Shown: positions 18,165 through 27,988 of the stretch, piece after piece
Layout: each line of letters opens with the position of its first letter
Position numbering within the stretch: the stretch's first letter is position 1
Source of the DNA: Gammaproteobacteria bacterium
GTDB taxonomy: Bacteria > Pseudomonadota > Gammaproteobacteria > Eutrophobiales > Eutrophobiaceae
Direction of reading: 5' to 3'
Length of the DNA stretch: 64,000 bases
NCBI GenBank assembly: GCA_003250975.1
Contig: QKIY01000026.1
Span: forward strand, 52,633-116,632
Notes under the pieces: generated by a model
Told to the model about the DNA's origin: nothing
What the model saw: the letters and a program-made list of their open reading frames with translations, nothing else
Database searches by the model: none
Position numbers and translations under genes: made by a program

Positions 18165-19565
18165 ATGCCTGTACTGTTTATTACAGATATCCTGATCTTT
18201 GTTCTGCTGGGGATGGTGATCCTGTTTGCCTGGTATACTACAAGACACGAACACCTGCGTGCGCCCTGGAGGCAGGTTGCTGCAAACCCCCTGGCGATGG
18301 TAGCCGTGGTAATCCTCGGGTTCTATATAATTATCGGCCTGCTGGATTCCATTCATTTTCATCCGCGGCTGTCCTGGGAGGAGGAAAAACAGGTTGAATA
18401 TTCCACCGAGATTCACAGCCTGCTGGATGTACTGACTGAAAAGATGCGGACACAAATAGAAACCAGTTACTCCGCCCCGTTTGCCACACACTCCTTTGCC
18501 AAGGAAGTGATTGTCCTTCCGGATGGCAGCGAGATCAGGGCCTATCCCCGATTAGCCTTTGCCGGGCGTCACCTTGATGATGTAAATGATGTCGGCAGTG
18601 ACATCCTGATAAAGTCAATCAGTGGGGGACTGGTAGGCCTTTTCATCTGGGCCTTGCTCTGCGGCCTCAGTATCTTCTGGCTGGCCCGGCACAGGCAACA
18701 CACCTTAAACGAGACTTTGGGATCCATCATACAGCGACAGGGTCGTATCCCCTGGCATATCATCTTGATCACGCTGGGTCTTTGCATTGTGACGCTGAGC
18801 ACGCTGTTTTACTTGTCATCCTTTTACCATGTGCTCGGTACTGACAAGGTTGGGCAGGATGTTTTTTACCAGTCGCTCAAGAGTGTACGGACCGGCCTCT
18901 TGATCGGTACGCTTACCACCTTGGTCATGCTGCCCTTTGCCATAGCATTGGGAATTATGGCCGGTTACTTTCGTGGCTGGGTAGATGATGTCATTCAGTA
19001 TCTCTATACCACGCTCAATTCGATCCCCGGAGTATTGCTTATTGCAGCCGCCATATTGATGCTTGAAGTGTATATGACGAACCATGCGGTTGACTTCACC
19101 AGTGTTGAGCAACGTGCCGATATGCGTCTTCTGTTTCTGTGCATGATACTGGGGATCATGAGCTGGACCGGCCTGTGTCGTCTGCTGCGTGGGGAGGCGC
19201 TTAAGCTCAGGGAGATTGATTATGTCCAGGCGTCACAGGCCTTCGGGGTTGGGCACTTGACCATCATGCTACGCCATGTCTTGCCCAATGTAATGCACAT
19301 CGTCATGATCTCCATCGTGATTGATTTTAGTGGCTTGGTGCTGGCGGAGGCGGTGCTGGCCTATATTAATATTGGGGTCGATCCCAGTATGGCCAGTTGG
19401 GGTAATATGATAAACAGTGCACGCCTGGAATTGGCCCGTGACCCTGTCGTCTGGTGGTCCTTGGCCGCGGCGTTTATCTTCATGCTGGGTCTCGTATTGC
19501 CGGCGAACCTGTTTGCCGATGCCGTGCGGGATGCCTTTGACCCTCGAATAAGGACAATGCAATGA
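18165..19565 (+). CDS. Peptide ABC transporter permease (OppC/YejE type), extended
   Basis: 466 residues, well above the ~300 of a standard OppC. The C-terminal half is the canonical permease: LGTDKVGQDVFYQSLKSVRTGL, then the EAA loop LREIDYVQASQAFGVGHLTIML and a C-terminal AAAFIFMLGLVLPANLFADAVRDAFDPR. The N-terminal ~200 residues add two or three membrane helices and a soluble insert (EEEKQVEYSTEIHSLLDVL); longer OppC proteins are typical of the YejE-like branch. Its end overlaps the thioesterase start by four bases. Confidence 0.9.
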   Translation: MPVLFITDILIFVLLGMVILFAWYTTRHEHLRAPWRQVAANPLAMVAVVILGFYIIIGLLDSIHFHPRLSWEEEKQVEYSTEIHSLLDVLTEKMRTQIETSYSAPFATHSFAKEVIVLPDGSEIRAYPRLAFAGRHLDDVNDVGSDILIKSISGGLVGLFIWALLCGLSIFWLARHRQHTLNETLGSIIQRQGRIPWHIILITLGLCIVTLSTLFYLSSFYHVLGTDKVGQDVFYQSLKSVRTGLLIGTLTTLVMLPFAIALGIMAGYFRGWVDDVIQYLYTTLNSIPGVLLIAAAILMLEVYMTNHAVDFTSVEQRADMRLLFLCMILGIMSWTGLCRLLRGEALKLREIDYVQASQAFGVGHLTIMLRHVLPNVMHIVMISIVIDFSGLVLAEAVLAYINIGVDPSMASWGNMINSARLELARDPVVWWSLAAAFIFMLGLVLPANLFADAVRDAFDPRIRTMQ

Positions 19566-19957
19566 ATAGCAAGACAGTCAGTTTACCGGATAAATCCCCG
19601 ACCATTCGGGTCGTGGCCATGCCGGCTGATACCAACCCCGGGGGCAGTATCTTCGGCGGCTGGATCATGTCCCAGGTGGATATTGCTGGGAGTATTGTAG
19701 CGATTGAACGTGCTAAAGGCAGGGTAGCAACCGTCGCCGTGAATTCCTTTCATTTCCATGAACCGGTGTTAGTTGGAGACATCATCAGTTGTTATTGCGA
19801 TCTGGTTCATGTAGGGCGAACCTCAATTACAGTCAAGGTTGAGGTCTATGCACAGCGTACTCCGGCCTGTGCAGAAGTGGTCAGGGTGACGGAAGCAGAG
19901 CTGACCTATGTTGCCCTGGATGAAAACCGGCGCCCGAGACCGGTGCCAGAACAGTGA
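19562..19957 (+). CDS. Acyl-CoA thioesterase, YciA-like hotdog fold
   Basis: 131 residues, a hotdog-fold acyl-CoA hydrolase of the YciA/BACH group that releases free acid from short to medium acyl-CoA. Visible signatures are MPADTNPGGSIFGGWIMSQVD, where the conserved Asn-x-x-Gly and Asp lie, and VAVNSFHFHEPVLVGD. The C-terminus is short. Translationally coupled to the preceding permease (ATGA) and followed by the transporter ATPase, it is unusual as a member of a transporter operon; no transport role is implied. Confidence 0.9.
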   Translation: MNSKTVSLPDKSPTIRVVAMPADTNPGGSIFGGWIMSQVDIAGSIVAIERAKGRVATVAVNSFHFHEPVLVGDIISCYCDLVHVGRTSITVKVEVYAQRTPACAEVVRVTEAELTYVALDENRRPRPVPEQ

Positions 19958-19984
19958 CAAGTTAAAGAGAGAGTTGTTGATTAG

Positions 19985-21619
19985 ATGAGTGCATTGCTGG
20001 AAGTGCAGGATCTTCAAACCTGGTTCGGGGAAGGCGAACGGGCCGTCAAGGCGGTTGACGGAATCGATTTCAATATTGAGCCGGGTGAGACGTTTGTCCT
20101 GCTGGGCGAATCCGGCTGTGGCAAATCCATTACGGCTCTTTCGATCATGCGGCTCTTGCCGCCTTCAGCCCGGTTGCGTGGCGGCAGTGTCCGTCTCCAG
20201 GGGCGCAACTTGTTTGAACTGCCGGAATATGCCATGCGAGATGTGCGTGGTGGCCAGATTGCCATGATATTCCAGGAACCTCAGAGTTCGCTGAATCCCG
20301 TATTGTCTGCAGGTCAGCAGATCGGCGAGGCTTTGCAGCGACATAAGGGCCTGCGTGGAAAAAGGCAACGCGATTGTACCGTTGAATTACTCGATGCTGT
20401 CGGTATTCCTGACCCCGATCGGCGCATTGATGATTATCCCCATCAATTTTCCGGCGGGATGAAGCAGCGGATAATGATTGCTATGGCATTGGCCGGAGAA
20501 CCTTCCCTGCTGATAGCCGATGAGCCGACAACGGCTTTGGATGTGACCATACAGGCACAGATCCTTACACTCATGAAACAGCTACAGGATGAAACCGGTA
20601 TGGCCATTCTGTTCATTACCCATGACCTTGGCGTTGCATCCGAGATCGCAGACCGGGTTGCTGTCATGTATGCAGGTAAGATCGTGGAAATGAAAGATAG
20701 CCATTCCTTCTTTGCAAAACCTGAACACGAATATACTCTGCACTTATTTGACTCTGTTCCAGGGAAGGCCAAACGTGAACGGGAAAGCAGGGCAGGCGTG
20801 ACACATGAAACAGCAGCGCAATCTTTGCTTACCGTAAAGGATCTCAAAGTATATTTCCCGATCAGGAAAGGGCTATTGAAACGCATTGTCGGCCAGGTCC
20901 AGGCCGTGGATGGTGTCACGATAGAAGTGCAAAAGGGGCAAACGGTAGCTATCGTGGGAGAATCTGGCTCCGGCAAGACTACCCTGGGCAAAGGCATCTT
21001 GCAGTTAACACCGGTGACCCAGGGACAGGTCATATTTAAAGGTCAGGATCTGACACAGCTCGTACCTCTCCAAATGCGAAAACAGCGATCCAGGCTGCAG
21101 GTGGTCTTCCAGGACCCCTATGCTTCCATGAATCCCCGCATGATGATCGCGGATATCATAGCAGAAGGGATGATCGCCCAGGGCATGGCTAATTCGAGAG
21201 ATACACTCCTGTCACGCGTGGATCAACTCTTGGAGCATGTCGGGCTCCTGCCGGAGCACAAGTTTCGTTACCCGCATGAGTTTTCCGGTGGACAGCGGCA
21301 GCGCATCTGTATCGCCAGGGCTTTGGCTGTGGAACCTGAACTGATCATCTGTGATGAACCCACCAGTGCACTGGATGTCTCCGTACAGGCCCAGATACTG
21401 GCGCTGTTGAAGCGCCTGCAGGATGAACTGGGGTTGTCCTATATCTTCATCACTCACAATATCAGCGTGGTTGAGTACCTTGCCCATTATGTTGCTGTTA
21501 TGTATCAGGGAAAGCTCGTTGAGCAAGGTGACGTCAATGACGTGCTTTATTCTCCCCAGCACTCGTATACTAAAAAACTCCTCTCCGCTGTCCCACGGAT
21601 AAGGACTGGGACGGGTTAA
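19985..21619 (+). CDS. Peptide ABC transporter ATPase, fused OppD-OppF type (YejF-like)
   Basis: 544 residues with two complete ATP-binding cassettes in one chain, as in YejF. Cassette 1: Walker A GESGCGKS, signature FSGGMKQR, Walker B LLIADEPT. Cassette 2: Walker A GESGSGKT, signature FSGGQRQR, Walker B LIICDEPT. Each ends in the oligopeptide-transporter C-terminal motif. With the binding protein and two permeases it completes an importer. The start is 27 bases after the thioesterase with GAGAG nearby. The closest named relative by architecture is the Yej microcin C/peptide importer, but the substrate here is unknown. Confidence 0.94.
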   Translation: MSALLEVQDLQTWFGEGERAVKAVDGIDFNIEPGETFVLLGESGCGKSITALSIMRLLPPSARLRGGSVRLQGRNLFELPEYAMRDVRGGQIAMIFQEPQSSLNPVLSAGQQIGEALQRHKGLRGKRQRDCTVELLDAVGIPDPDRRIDDYPHQFSGGMKQRIMIAMALAGEPSLLIADEPTTALDVTIQAQILTLMKQLQDETGMAILFITHDLGVASEIADRVAVMYAGKIVEMKDSHSFFAKPEHEYTLHLFDSVPGKAKRERESRAGVTHETAAQSLLTVKDLKVYFPIRKGLLKRIVGQVQAVDGVTIEVQKGQTVAIVGESGSGKTTLGKGILQLTPVTQGQVIFKGQDLTQLVPLQMRKQRSRLQVVFQDPYASMNPRMMIADIIAEGMIAQGMANSRDTLLSRVDQLLEHVGLLPEHKFRYPHEFSGGQRQRICIARALAVEPELIICDEPTSALDVSVQAQILALLKRLQDELGLSYIFITHNISVVEYLAHYVAVMYQGKLVEQGDVNDVLYSPQHSYTKKLLSAVPRIRTGTG

Positions 21620-21624
21620 GCGGC

Positions 21625-22149
21625 ATGGAAATGTCTCTGATTATCAAGGCGGTGGATTTTGCAGCGGAGCAACATCGTGGTCAGACCCGCAAGGATGCCA
21701 AGGGTACGCCATATATCAATCACCCGGTCGCACTTGCAAATCTGCTGGTGAATTATGCCAGTGTGACTGACACCAACGTGATTATCAGTGCGCTACTGCA
21801 TGATACAGTTGAGGATACCGGCACCACGCTGGAGGATATTGAAGAGCATTTTGGCAGCAAGATCCGTGATATTGTCAGGGAGGTGACCGACGACAAATCT
21901 CTGCCCAGCCCGGAACGCAAACGCCTGCAGATAGTTAATGCCGGCAAGTTATCATATGAAGCACGACTCGTGAAACTCGTCGACAAGATTTGCAATCTGC
22001 AGGATATGATTGAAAGGCCACCGGTTAAATGGAGCCTTGAAAGAAAGAGGGAATACTTTGACTGGGCTAAGGCGGTAATTGATAAACTGAGGGGTACAAA
22101 TCAACAACTCGAAGACCTGTTTGATGAGATCTACAGTCAGAAACCCTGA
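21625..22149 (+). CDS. Small alarmone hydrolase, MESH1-like HD protein
   Basis: 174 residues: a stand-alone HD-type hydrolase domain like that of SpoT and metazoan MESH1, with no synthetase domain, TGS or ACT. The metal-binding His and HD pair lie in AAEQHRGQTRKDAKGTPYINHP and SALLHDTVEDTGTT, matching the (p)ppGpp 3'-pyrophosphohydrolase pattern; VKLVDKICNLQDM holds the downstream conserved Asp. Such enzymes hydrolyse (p)ppGpp and, in MESH1, NADPH. Starting six bases after the transporter ATPase, it is the last gene of that operon, which suggests that peptide uptake and alarmone level are linked. A bidirectional terminator follows. Confidence 0.88.
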   Translation: MEMSLIIKAVDFAAEQHRGQTRKDAKGTPYINHPVALANLLVNYASVTDTNVIISALLHDTVEDTGTTLEDIEEHFGSKIRDIVREVTDDKSLPSPERKRLQIVNAGKLSYEARLVKLVDKICNLQDMIERPPVKWSLERKREYFDWAKAVIDKLRGTNQQLEDLFDEIYSQKP

Positions 22150-22167
22150 TTTAATCGGGCAGTTATA

Positions 22168-22199
22168 CTAAAAAGGCGCCATTTATGGCGCCTTTTTAG
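22168..22199. terminator. Bidirectional rho-independent terminator
   Basis: AAAAAGGCGCC and GGCGCCTTTTT form a perfect stem around ATTTAT, with A and T tracts on both sides. It lies between the convergent alarmone hydrolase and lipoprotein genes. Confidence 0.92.
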
Positions 22200-22212
22200 T
22201 TAACAGGATCGT

Positions 22213-22749
22213 TTATTCCCTAATACTCTGGAAAGATGCAAGGATGGCATCAAAATCGGATTTATTAGCAGGGAAATCCGATGGCAAGCTCCAGAGAAGA
22301 GTCTGGTGATAATAACTTCTGGTTTCAATGGTGGTGTGCCAGTAAATGATATTAATACCATCGATACTACCGAGAATCTTGTAACGCACTGCTTTGTAAG
22401 GCCCTAATTGCAGGTGTTCAACTTCTGATTCATTATAATTTTCCAGGTTTTCTCTCAGGGCAGAACGGGTTATATCACTATGCTGTTGCAGTGTGATGTT
22501 ATCGAAGTCCATCATGTTTTCTGAAAGGATAATGCAATAACCACCTTTCTGATCATTACCGATCTGCAGATCGGCATCATTATTCAGATCCGTCATGAGT
22601 GACCAGCCCGCTGGCAGGGAAACGGAGAACATGCCATCAAGAAAAGTTACGGGAATCGGTTGCGCTTGTGATTTGACCATTCCCTGATTACATGCGGTGA
22701 GGCCCATTAATATGAAAAACAGGCAAAGCAGGTTATATAATCTGGTCAT
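22213..22749 (-). CDS. Putative lipoprotein of unknown function
   Basis: 178 residues. The signal sequence ends in a lipobox LTAC with Cys at residue 20, so it is probably lipidated. The mature part (FSVSLPAGWSLMTD, then a mix of strands to SDFDAILASFQSIRE) resembles the general PsbP/DcrB-like fold of small periplasmic proteins, where a strand pattern with PxGW and a terminal F-x-I/L segment is common; this is a weak resemblance. GGAGGA precedes the ATG at close spacing. Last gene downstream of the GGDEF gene. Confidence 0.75.
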   Translation of the reverse strand: MTRLYNLLCLFFILMGLTACNQGMVKSQAQPIPVTFLDGMFSVSLPAGWSLMTDLNNDADLQIGNDQKGGYCIILSENMMDFDNITLQQHSDITRSALRENLENYNESEVEHLQLGPYKAVRYKILGSIDGINIIYWHTTIETRSYYHQTLLWSLPSDFPANKSDFDAILASFQSIRE

Positions 22750-22840
22750 TCTGTCCTCCTGATGTATTTTTTGTAATTATTGTACATTTTAATGCCATAA
22801 GTCATCTTTTAAGAGCCGGATTTTTGACCCATTCGATATT

Positions 22841-23866
22841 TCACTGTGTATTCCCGGCTATACAGACGCGATTTCTTCCGCTGTTCTTTGCCTTGTACAG
22901 TGCGTCATCGACCCGCTTCAGCAAGTTATCGACCGTCTCTTTTGCACTAATTTGCGCAACACCGGCACTGATAGTCACATGTTGATGGTCAATGATATCC
23001 GTATTCTGAATCCTGGATCGCAATTTTTCAGCGACCTGTTGTGCATTATTCAATGTTATTTCGGGAAGCAGGACTATAAATTCTTCCCCACCATAGCGAA
23101 AGACCATGTCCATGCTTCTCAGCGAAGTCCATATTATATTGACAATATTTTTAAGGACCTGATCTCCGGCGGAATGACCCAGGGTATCGTTGATACGTTT
23201 GAAATGATCAATATCCAGCAATACCAAGGAAATAGTATTGTCATAGCGTTTTAGCCGGGCCAGAGCGGTTTCCAGGGAATCATTCAAGTGCCTGCGGTTA
23301 TAGGCGCCAGTCAAGTCGTCAATAATCGAGATATCCCTAAGCCTGTTTTGCAGGTTGACAATGGTTTTGACGATGATATTTGCAAACAGGATCGTGAGCA
23401 GCATGCTCGCAATAACAATAGAGGTCTCCTGTAATGGCTGACGCGAATAGTAGGCGAGGCCCGTGATCAGCAGGACTGACAGGGCGCTTAATATATTGGC
23501 CACTTTCCTGGTCAGGACGAAAAATAAAAGGACCGTGGTGGGATATATCCACAGGATTCCTAGGAGATCCTGCTCAAGCATGGATACACAGATGTTAAGG
23601 ATCAGGGCAATAAAGGCAAGGCTTGGTGCAATGGGAAAGCTTCCACGGTAATGCATGTAAACTGCATCAAACGCCAGGATAAGGATTACCAGTAAATTGA
23701 AAAACGCAATGACATGCCTGCCGTTAAGGAGGCTATCGATGGCCAGAGGCAACAGCAGGATGGCGACCATGATCGAGAGACTGTAGAAAACGCGCTCCCG
23801 GTAATCGGCAATAATGTCTATAACCTGATGTGTGGCCCCGGATTGTGCAGGGTCAGGATTGCTCAT
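22841..23866 (-). CDS. Membrane diguanylate cyclase (GGDEF)
   Basis: 341 residues. The N-terminal ~170 residues carry about six hydrophobic helices without a recognised periplasmic sensor domain. A GGDEF domain fills roughly 178-338, with the cofactor stretch DDLTGAYNRRHLND, substrate-binding LDIDHFKRINDTLGH and active-site loop RYGGEEF, so it is predicted to be active in making c-di-GMP from two GTP. An inhibitory I-site RxxD is not evident in the five residues before GGEEF. It lies in the same direction as modC, 82 bases further on. Confidence 0.9.
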   Translation of the reverse strand: MSNPDPAQSGATHQVIDIIADYRERVFYSLSIMVAILLLPLAIDSLLNGRHVIAFFNLLVILILAFDAVYMHYRGSFPIAPSLAFIALILNICVSMLEQDLLGILWIYPTTVLLFFVLTRKVANILSALSVLLITGLAYYSRQPLQETSIVIASMLLTILFANIIVKTIVNLQNRLRDISIIDDLTGAYNRRHLNDSLETALARLKRYDNTISLVLLDIDHFKRINDTLGHSAGDQVLKNIVNIIWTSLRSMDMVFRYGGEEFIVLLPEITLNNAQQVAEKLRSRIQNTDIIDHQHVTISAGVAQISAKETVDNLLKRVDDALYKAKNSGRNRVCIAGNTQ

Positions 23867-23948
23867 GTTTTTTGGATTTTTTCTACTTGAAGTATAGCCC
23901 TGATTACCTAGATAAAAAATACCGGAATTGCGAGCCTGTTCCGAACTT

Positions 23949-25067
23949 TTATTCTCCGGGTGACATCAAGTGAATGGCAGAAGCAAGCAGTGAAACACGG
24001 ATAGGGAATAATTCGGCAAGTTTGTTCCGGCGGGCAACGTGGGTTGGCACATTGAAGCTTAGTCTACTGGCCTGTCCCTCAAGTCGTACAGTGATGGATG
24101 TATTTTCCCCCAGGGACAGGCATTGTTCTATGATGCCATCGACTGGGTTTTCCCGTTCACCTTGCGATGGCCTGTCCACACGGTGCAGTATTATGCTATC
24201 GGGCGGTATAACCCAGTCTACAGATTCATCGGGACTGAATCGCTCATTAATAGAGCATTCCAGCGTTGTATCTCCCCACTGCAACAGTGTGATTTTCCTC
24301 CCCCGGTCGTGCGATTTAATACGGGCCTTGAAGATATTATTCAGGTCAAGAAGGTGCGCTACCCTGGCGCTGGCCGGCCTGGCAAGCACATCGGCGGGAT
24401 AACCGTTTTGCAACAGGCGGCCTTCATGGATAATAAACAGTCGGTCAGCCAGCATGTAGGCCTCATCCAGGTCGTGTGTTACGAAGATGATCGGTATATT
24501 GAGTTGTTGTCTGATTCGTACCAGTTCGCGGCGGAGTTTACGCCGCGTGACCATATCAACCGCACTAAATGGTTCGTCGAGTAATAACAGGGCGGGGTCT
24601 CTCGCGAGGGCACGGGCCAGTGCCACACGTTGTTGCTGACCGCCGGAAAGCTGTCCGGGATAACGTTGGTCCATTCCCTGCAGGTTAACCAGGGCGAGTA
24701 TTCGATCAATTTCCTGTTGGCTCCGGGATTTTTCCTTGCCAGGAATAGCCAGTGCAATATTCCGGGCGACCGTCAGATGAGGAAACAGGGCATAATGCTG
24801 AAATACGAATCCCGCGCGGCGTTGCCGTGCAGGTCGAAATAATTTCTGCTGTGAATCACACCAGATTTCCTCTGCCACCTTTATGATGGCTTCACTGACG
24901 TGATGCAGGCCCGCAATGGAACGCAACAGGGTAGTCTTGCCGCTGCCTGAAGGCCCCACCAGTACGATTAGTTCGTTTTTTCCGCAAGTAAAATCAACAC
25001 TCAGGGGGATTGGCGTCAGTTGCCTGAGCTTGACGTAAAGATAATCAGATGGAGTGTCTGTATTCAT
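23949..25067 (-). CDS. modC: Molybdate ABC transporter ATPase
   Basis: 372 residues. ModC energises high-affinity molybdate uptake. The ATPase domain has Walker A GPSGSGKTT, signature LSGGQQQR and Walker B LLLLDEPFSAVD; the C-terminal ~120 residues match the TOBE/Mop-like molybdate-binding extension (SLGENTSITVRLEGQASRLSFNV). It overlaps modB by about 23 bases, so they are translated together. ModC was preferred to other CUT-type ATPases because of the ModA and ModB neighbours. Confidence 0.93.
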   Translation of the reverse strand: MNTDTPSDYLYVKLRQLTPIPLSVDFTCGKNELIVLVGPSGSGKTTLLRSIAGLHHVSEAIIKVAEEIWCDSQQKLFRPARQRRAGFVFQHYALFPHLTVARNIALAIPGKEKSRSQQEIDRILALVNLQGMDQRYPGQLSGGQQQRVALARALARDPALLLLDEPFSAVDMVTRRKLRRELVRIRQQLNIPIIFVTHDLDEAYMLADRLFIIHEGRLLQNGYPADVLARPASARVAHLLDLNNIFKARIKSHDRGRKITLLQWGDTTLECSINERFSPDESVDWVIPPDSIILHRVDRPSQGERENPVDGIIEQCLSLGENTSITVRLEGQASRLSFNVPTHVARRNKLAELFPIRVSLLASAIHLMSPGE

Positions 25068-25725
25068 TGTGTCTCATGCGGCTGTTTAGCACATTGATCA
25101 GTACTATCGAGGTAAATGACAACAGCAATAGCAGGGCAGAAAGCTTGCCTGCTGCGGAATTATTCAGGACCTGCAAATAGTCATAGATGGCAATGGCGGC
25201 GGTCCGTGTCTCACCGGGGATATTGCCGCCAATCATCAGTACCACGCCAAATTCACCCAGGGTATGTGCAAAGACCAGGATGAGTGCAGCCAGGATGCCG
25301 GGCCAGGCCAGGGGTAATTCTATTTGCCAAAAGGTGCGCAGGTTGCTCAGGCCACAACACCAGGCCGCTTCACGGATATCAGCAGGAATACTGGCAAAGG
25401 CGCGCTGCATGGGGATGACGGCAAAAGGCAAGTTGAAGAGCACAGAGGCCAGTAACAGGCCGTCGAAGGTAAAAATCAGTGAATGGCCCGTCAGTTGCTG
25501 GTACCAGTGGCCAATCGCCACCTGCTCACTGAAGGCATGCAGCAGATAAAAACCCAGGACCGTTGGGGGCAATACCAGTGGCAGGACGATACAGGTCAGC
25601 ACCAGTGCCCGGCCGTGAAAGCGTTGATAGGCCAGCAACCGGCTGATCAGGATCCCGGCGGGCAGCAGTATCAGCATGGTCAGGAATGCCAGTTTGAAAG
25701 ACAAAAAAACGGTCTGCCAGTCCAT
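25045..25725 (-). CDS. modB: Molybdate ABC transporter permease
   Basis: 226 residues, standard ModB size. It opens MDWQTVFLSFKLAFLTMLILLPAGI and has about five membrane helices. The EAA-like loop that couples to ModC reads DIREAAWCCGLSNLRTFWQIELPLAWPGI. Its start overlaps the modA stop by one base (TAATG). Confidence 0.94.
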   Translation of the reverse strand: MDWQTVFLSFKLAFLTMLILLPAGILISRLLAYQRFHGRALVLTCIVLPLVLPPTVLGFYLLHAFSEQVAIGHWYQQLTGHSLIFTFDGLLLASVLFNLPFAVIPMQRAFASIPADIREAAWCCGLSNLRTFWQIELPLAWPGILAALILVFAHTLGEFGVVLMIGGNIPGETRTAAIAIYDYLQVLNNSAAGKLSALLLLLSFTSIVLINVLNSRMRHNEYRHSI

Positions 25726-26501
25726 TACCTCTCCCTCTCCGGTGCCATGTAGCCATACTGTTCAATAATCTGACGGGCAGTTTCACCGGAGATATAGTGA
25801 TACAAATTATTGGCCGTCTGGCTTGCGTGATTTAACAATACCATGCGTTGATGGATGGGTTTGTACCAGTCATGCGGTACAGTCAGTATGAGGCCCTGTT
25901 CGCGGAGCCCGCCGGTGCGCGCCAGGGAAAGGGGCAAAAATGCCAGTTCTACAGCACCTGTCCGGGCAAACTGTGCGGTCTGGCCGACATTTTCAGCCAG
26001 GATAAGCTTGCCATTGTCTTCCTGCCAGAGGTCATAACGTTCCAGTACCTCCCTAGCCGCACGACCATAAGGAGCGAGTGCAGGATTGGCCAGCGCGATA
26101 CGGCTGCTGTGGGTCAAATCCATATTTCGGAGAATAGTATCGACGGTGCCCGGCGGTGGGATATCTATTGCGTGGCTGATAAACAGGACTAGCTGCCCGT
26201 TAGCATAGATTTTACCTTCATCCCGTGTAAAGCCCCGCGCATGAAGCCCTTTCACATAAGATTCATCAGCCGAGAGGAACAGTTCGAAGGGTGCACCCAA
26301 TTCAATCTGGTGAGTCAGGGTGCCTGATGCACCCGAGGCTAGGCGTATTTTTTCGCCGGTCAGTACCGTGTAGTGCCGGCTGATTTCTTCCATGGCGGGA
26401 TAGAAATTAGAAGACACGGCAATGACCGGTTCATCTTCTGCACTGATCGGACCGGATTGCGAGTAAAACAATAAAATCAGCAGCAGAAGGCGGATTCGCA
26501 T
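25725..26501 (-). CDS. modA: Molybdate-binding periplasmic protein
   Basis: 258 residues with a signal peptide (RLLLLILLFYSQSGPISA). ModA captures molybdate or tungstate in the periplasm. Features include AVSSNFYPAMEEIS, the ligand Ser in LASGASGTLTHQIELGAPFELFLSAD, and LANPALAPYGRAAREVL, which are family hallmarks. The start overlaps the gor stop by one base (TGATG), so it is coupled to gor. Confidence 0.94.
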   Translation of the reverse strand: MRIRLLLLILLFYSQSGPISAEDEPVIAVSSNFYPAMEEISRHYTVLTGEKIRLASGASGTLTHQIELGAPFELFLSADESYVKGLHARGFTRDEGKIYANGQLVLFISHAIDIPPPGTVDTILRNMDLTHSSRIALANPALAPYGRAAREVLERYDLWQEDNGKLILAENVGQTAQFARTGAVELAFLPLSLARTGGLREQGLILTVPHDWYKPIHQRMVLLNHASQTANNLYHYISGETARQIIEQYGYMAPERER

Positions 26502-27853
26502 CAGTTTGCCGGTTTCCTCATGGTAACAAATTCTTCCGCAGCCGTCGGGTGTATGCCTATGGTGGCATCAAACTGGGCCTTGGTTGCCCCGGCCTTTAGG
26601 GCAATGGCAATACCCTGGATGATCTCTCCAGCATCTGGTCCGAGCATATGTACACCCACGACGCGATCACTGGTTTTGTCGACGATTATCTTCATGAAGG
26701 TTTTCTCTTCGCTTTGCATTAGACTCAGCTTCATGGGTTTAAAAGACGACTTGTAAATTGTAACGGATCCATATTTTTCCCTTGCAGCTTCTTCCGTGAG
26801 GCCGACGGTCCCGATATTGGGCTGACTGAAGACACAGGTCGGGATATTGCTGTAATCCACCATGGTACCCTGATTATTGAACAGGTTACGGGCCAGTGCC
26901 ATTCCCTCGGCCAGGGCCACGGGGGTAAGGTTCACGCGATCTGTCACATCACCAACGGCATAAATCGAGGAAACAGAGGATCGGTAATGTTCGTCAACGA
27001 TGACGGCCCCTTTGTCATTCATCTTGACTCCGACGCTTTCCAGTCCCAGATTGGCGGTGTTCGGGGTACGTCCCGTGGCATACATCACCCTGTCCGCATC
27101 ACCACGGCTGTTGTCAGAATAGGTGATCGCATAACGGTCACCTGCCTTTTCAATGGCTTTAATCCTGGTATCAAACAGCAGCGTGATCCCTTGTTTGCAC
27201 ATCTGATCAGCGAGCTGGCTGCGCAGGTCCTGGTCAAAACCCCTTAAAAAAAGTGGGCCACGGTAGACGAGGGTAGTATCCACACCCAGCCCATGGAAGA
27301 TGCCAGCAAATTCAACAGCGATATAACCGCCACCGACGATTACAATCCTTTCAGGTAGTGTCTCGAGAAAAAAGGCCTCGTTAGAGGTAATCACGTGTTC
27401 ATTGCCCGGAAAACCAGGGACACTGGGCCAGCCACCGGTTGCCAGTAGAATACGCTCTGCAGATATTTGTTCACCATTAACCTCAACCGTATGGGCATCT
27501 TTCAGCGTTGCACGGCCATCGATAATAGCCACCCCGGCATTATTCAGGATCTGTTCGTAAACGCTGTTCAGGCGTCTGATCTCGGCATTCTTGTTTTTAA
27601 TAAGCTGTTGCCAGCTGAAGCGAATATCATTTATCGACCAGCCGAAACTGCGTGCGACCTCGAAGTCTTCATTGAAATGAGAGGCGTAGACAAACAGCTT
27701 TTTGGGTACACAGCCAACATTTACACAAGTCCCGCCATAGTAACGGTCTTCAGCAATGGCAACACGGGCGCCATACTCGGCGGACAAACGGGCGGCCCGG
27801 ACACCGCCGGAACCCGCGCCGATTACAAACAGGTCATACTGGAATTTTGTCAT
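26501..27853 (-). CDS. gor: Glutathione-disulfide reductase
   Basis: 450 residues, usual size. Gor reduces glutathione disulfide with NADPH. FAD site [17 protein letters not shown]; the redox cysteines are in [13 protein letters not shown]; the NADPH Rossmann motif is [17 protein letters not shown] followed by basic residues; the C-terminal [12 protein letters not shown] holds the dimer-interface His-Glu pair. First gene of an apparent gor-modABC unit; the first three junctions overlap. Upstream, 135 bases separate it from the divergent efflux gene. Confidence 0.95.
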   Translation of the reverse strand: MTKFQYDLFVIGAGSGGVRAARLSAEYGARVAIAEDRYYGGTCVNVGCVPKKLFVYASHFNEDFEVARSFGWSINDIRFSWQQLIKNKNAEIRRLNSVYEQILNNAGVAIIDGRATLKDAHTVEVNGEQISAERILLATGGWPSVPGFPGNEHVITSNEAFFLETLPERIVIVGGGYIAVEFAGIFHGLGVDTTLVYRGPLFLRGFDQDLRSQLADQMCKQGITLLFDTRIKAIEKAGDRYAITYSDNSRGDADRVMYATGRTPNTANLGLESVGVKMNDKGAVIVDEHYRSSVSSIYAVGDVTDRVNLTPVALAEGMALARNLFNNQGTMVDYSNIPTCVFSQPNIGTVGLTEEAAREKYGSVTIYKSSFKPMKLSLMQSEEKTFMKIIVDKTSDRVVGVHMLGPDAGEIIQGIAIALKAGATKAQFDATIGIHPTAAEEFVTMRKPAN

Positions 27854-27988
27854 TGATTCTCATTTTCATTAGAAATTTAAGGCGTTCATTGTATTGATTT
27901 TTCCTTATAATGCATCATTTGAAATTATTACTGTGTTAATAGCTAAAATTTATGTAGCCTTTACTGGCCCTCAGCCTAATCTCATAAC

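Noticed and set aside
27840..27870. Fur-box-like sequence at the gor start
   Set aside because: About 13 of 19 positions match and the site includes the start codon; too weak to report as an operator.
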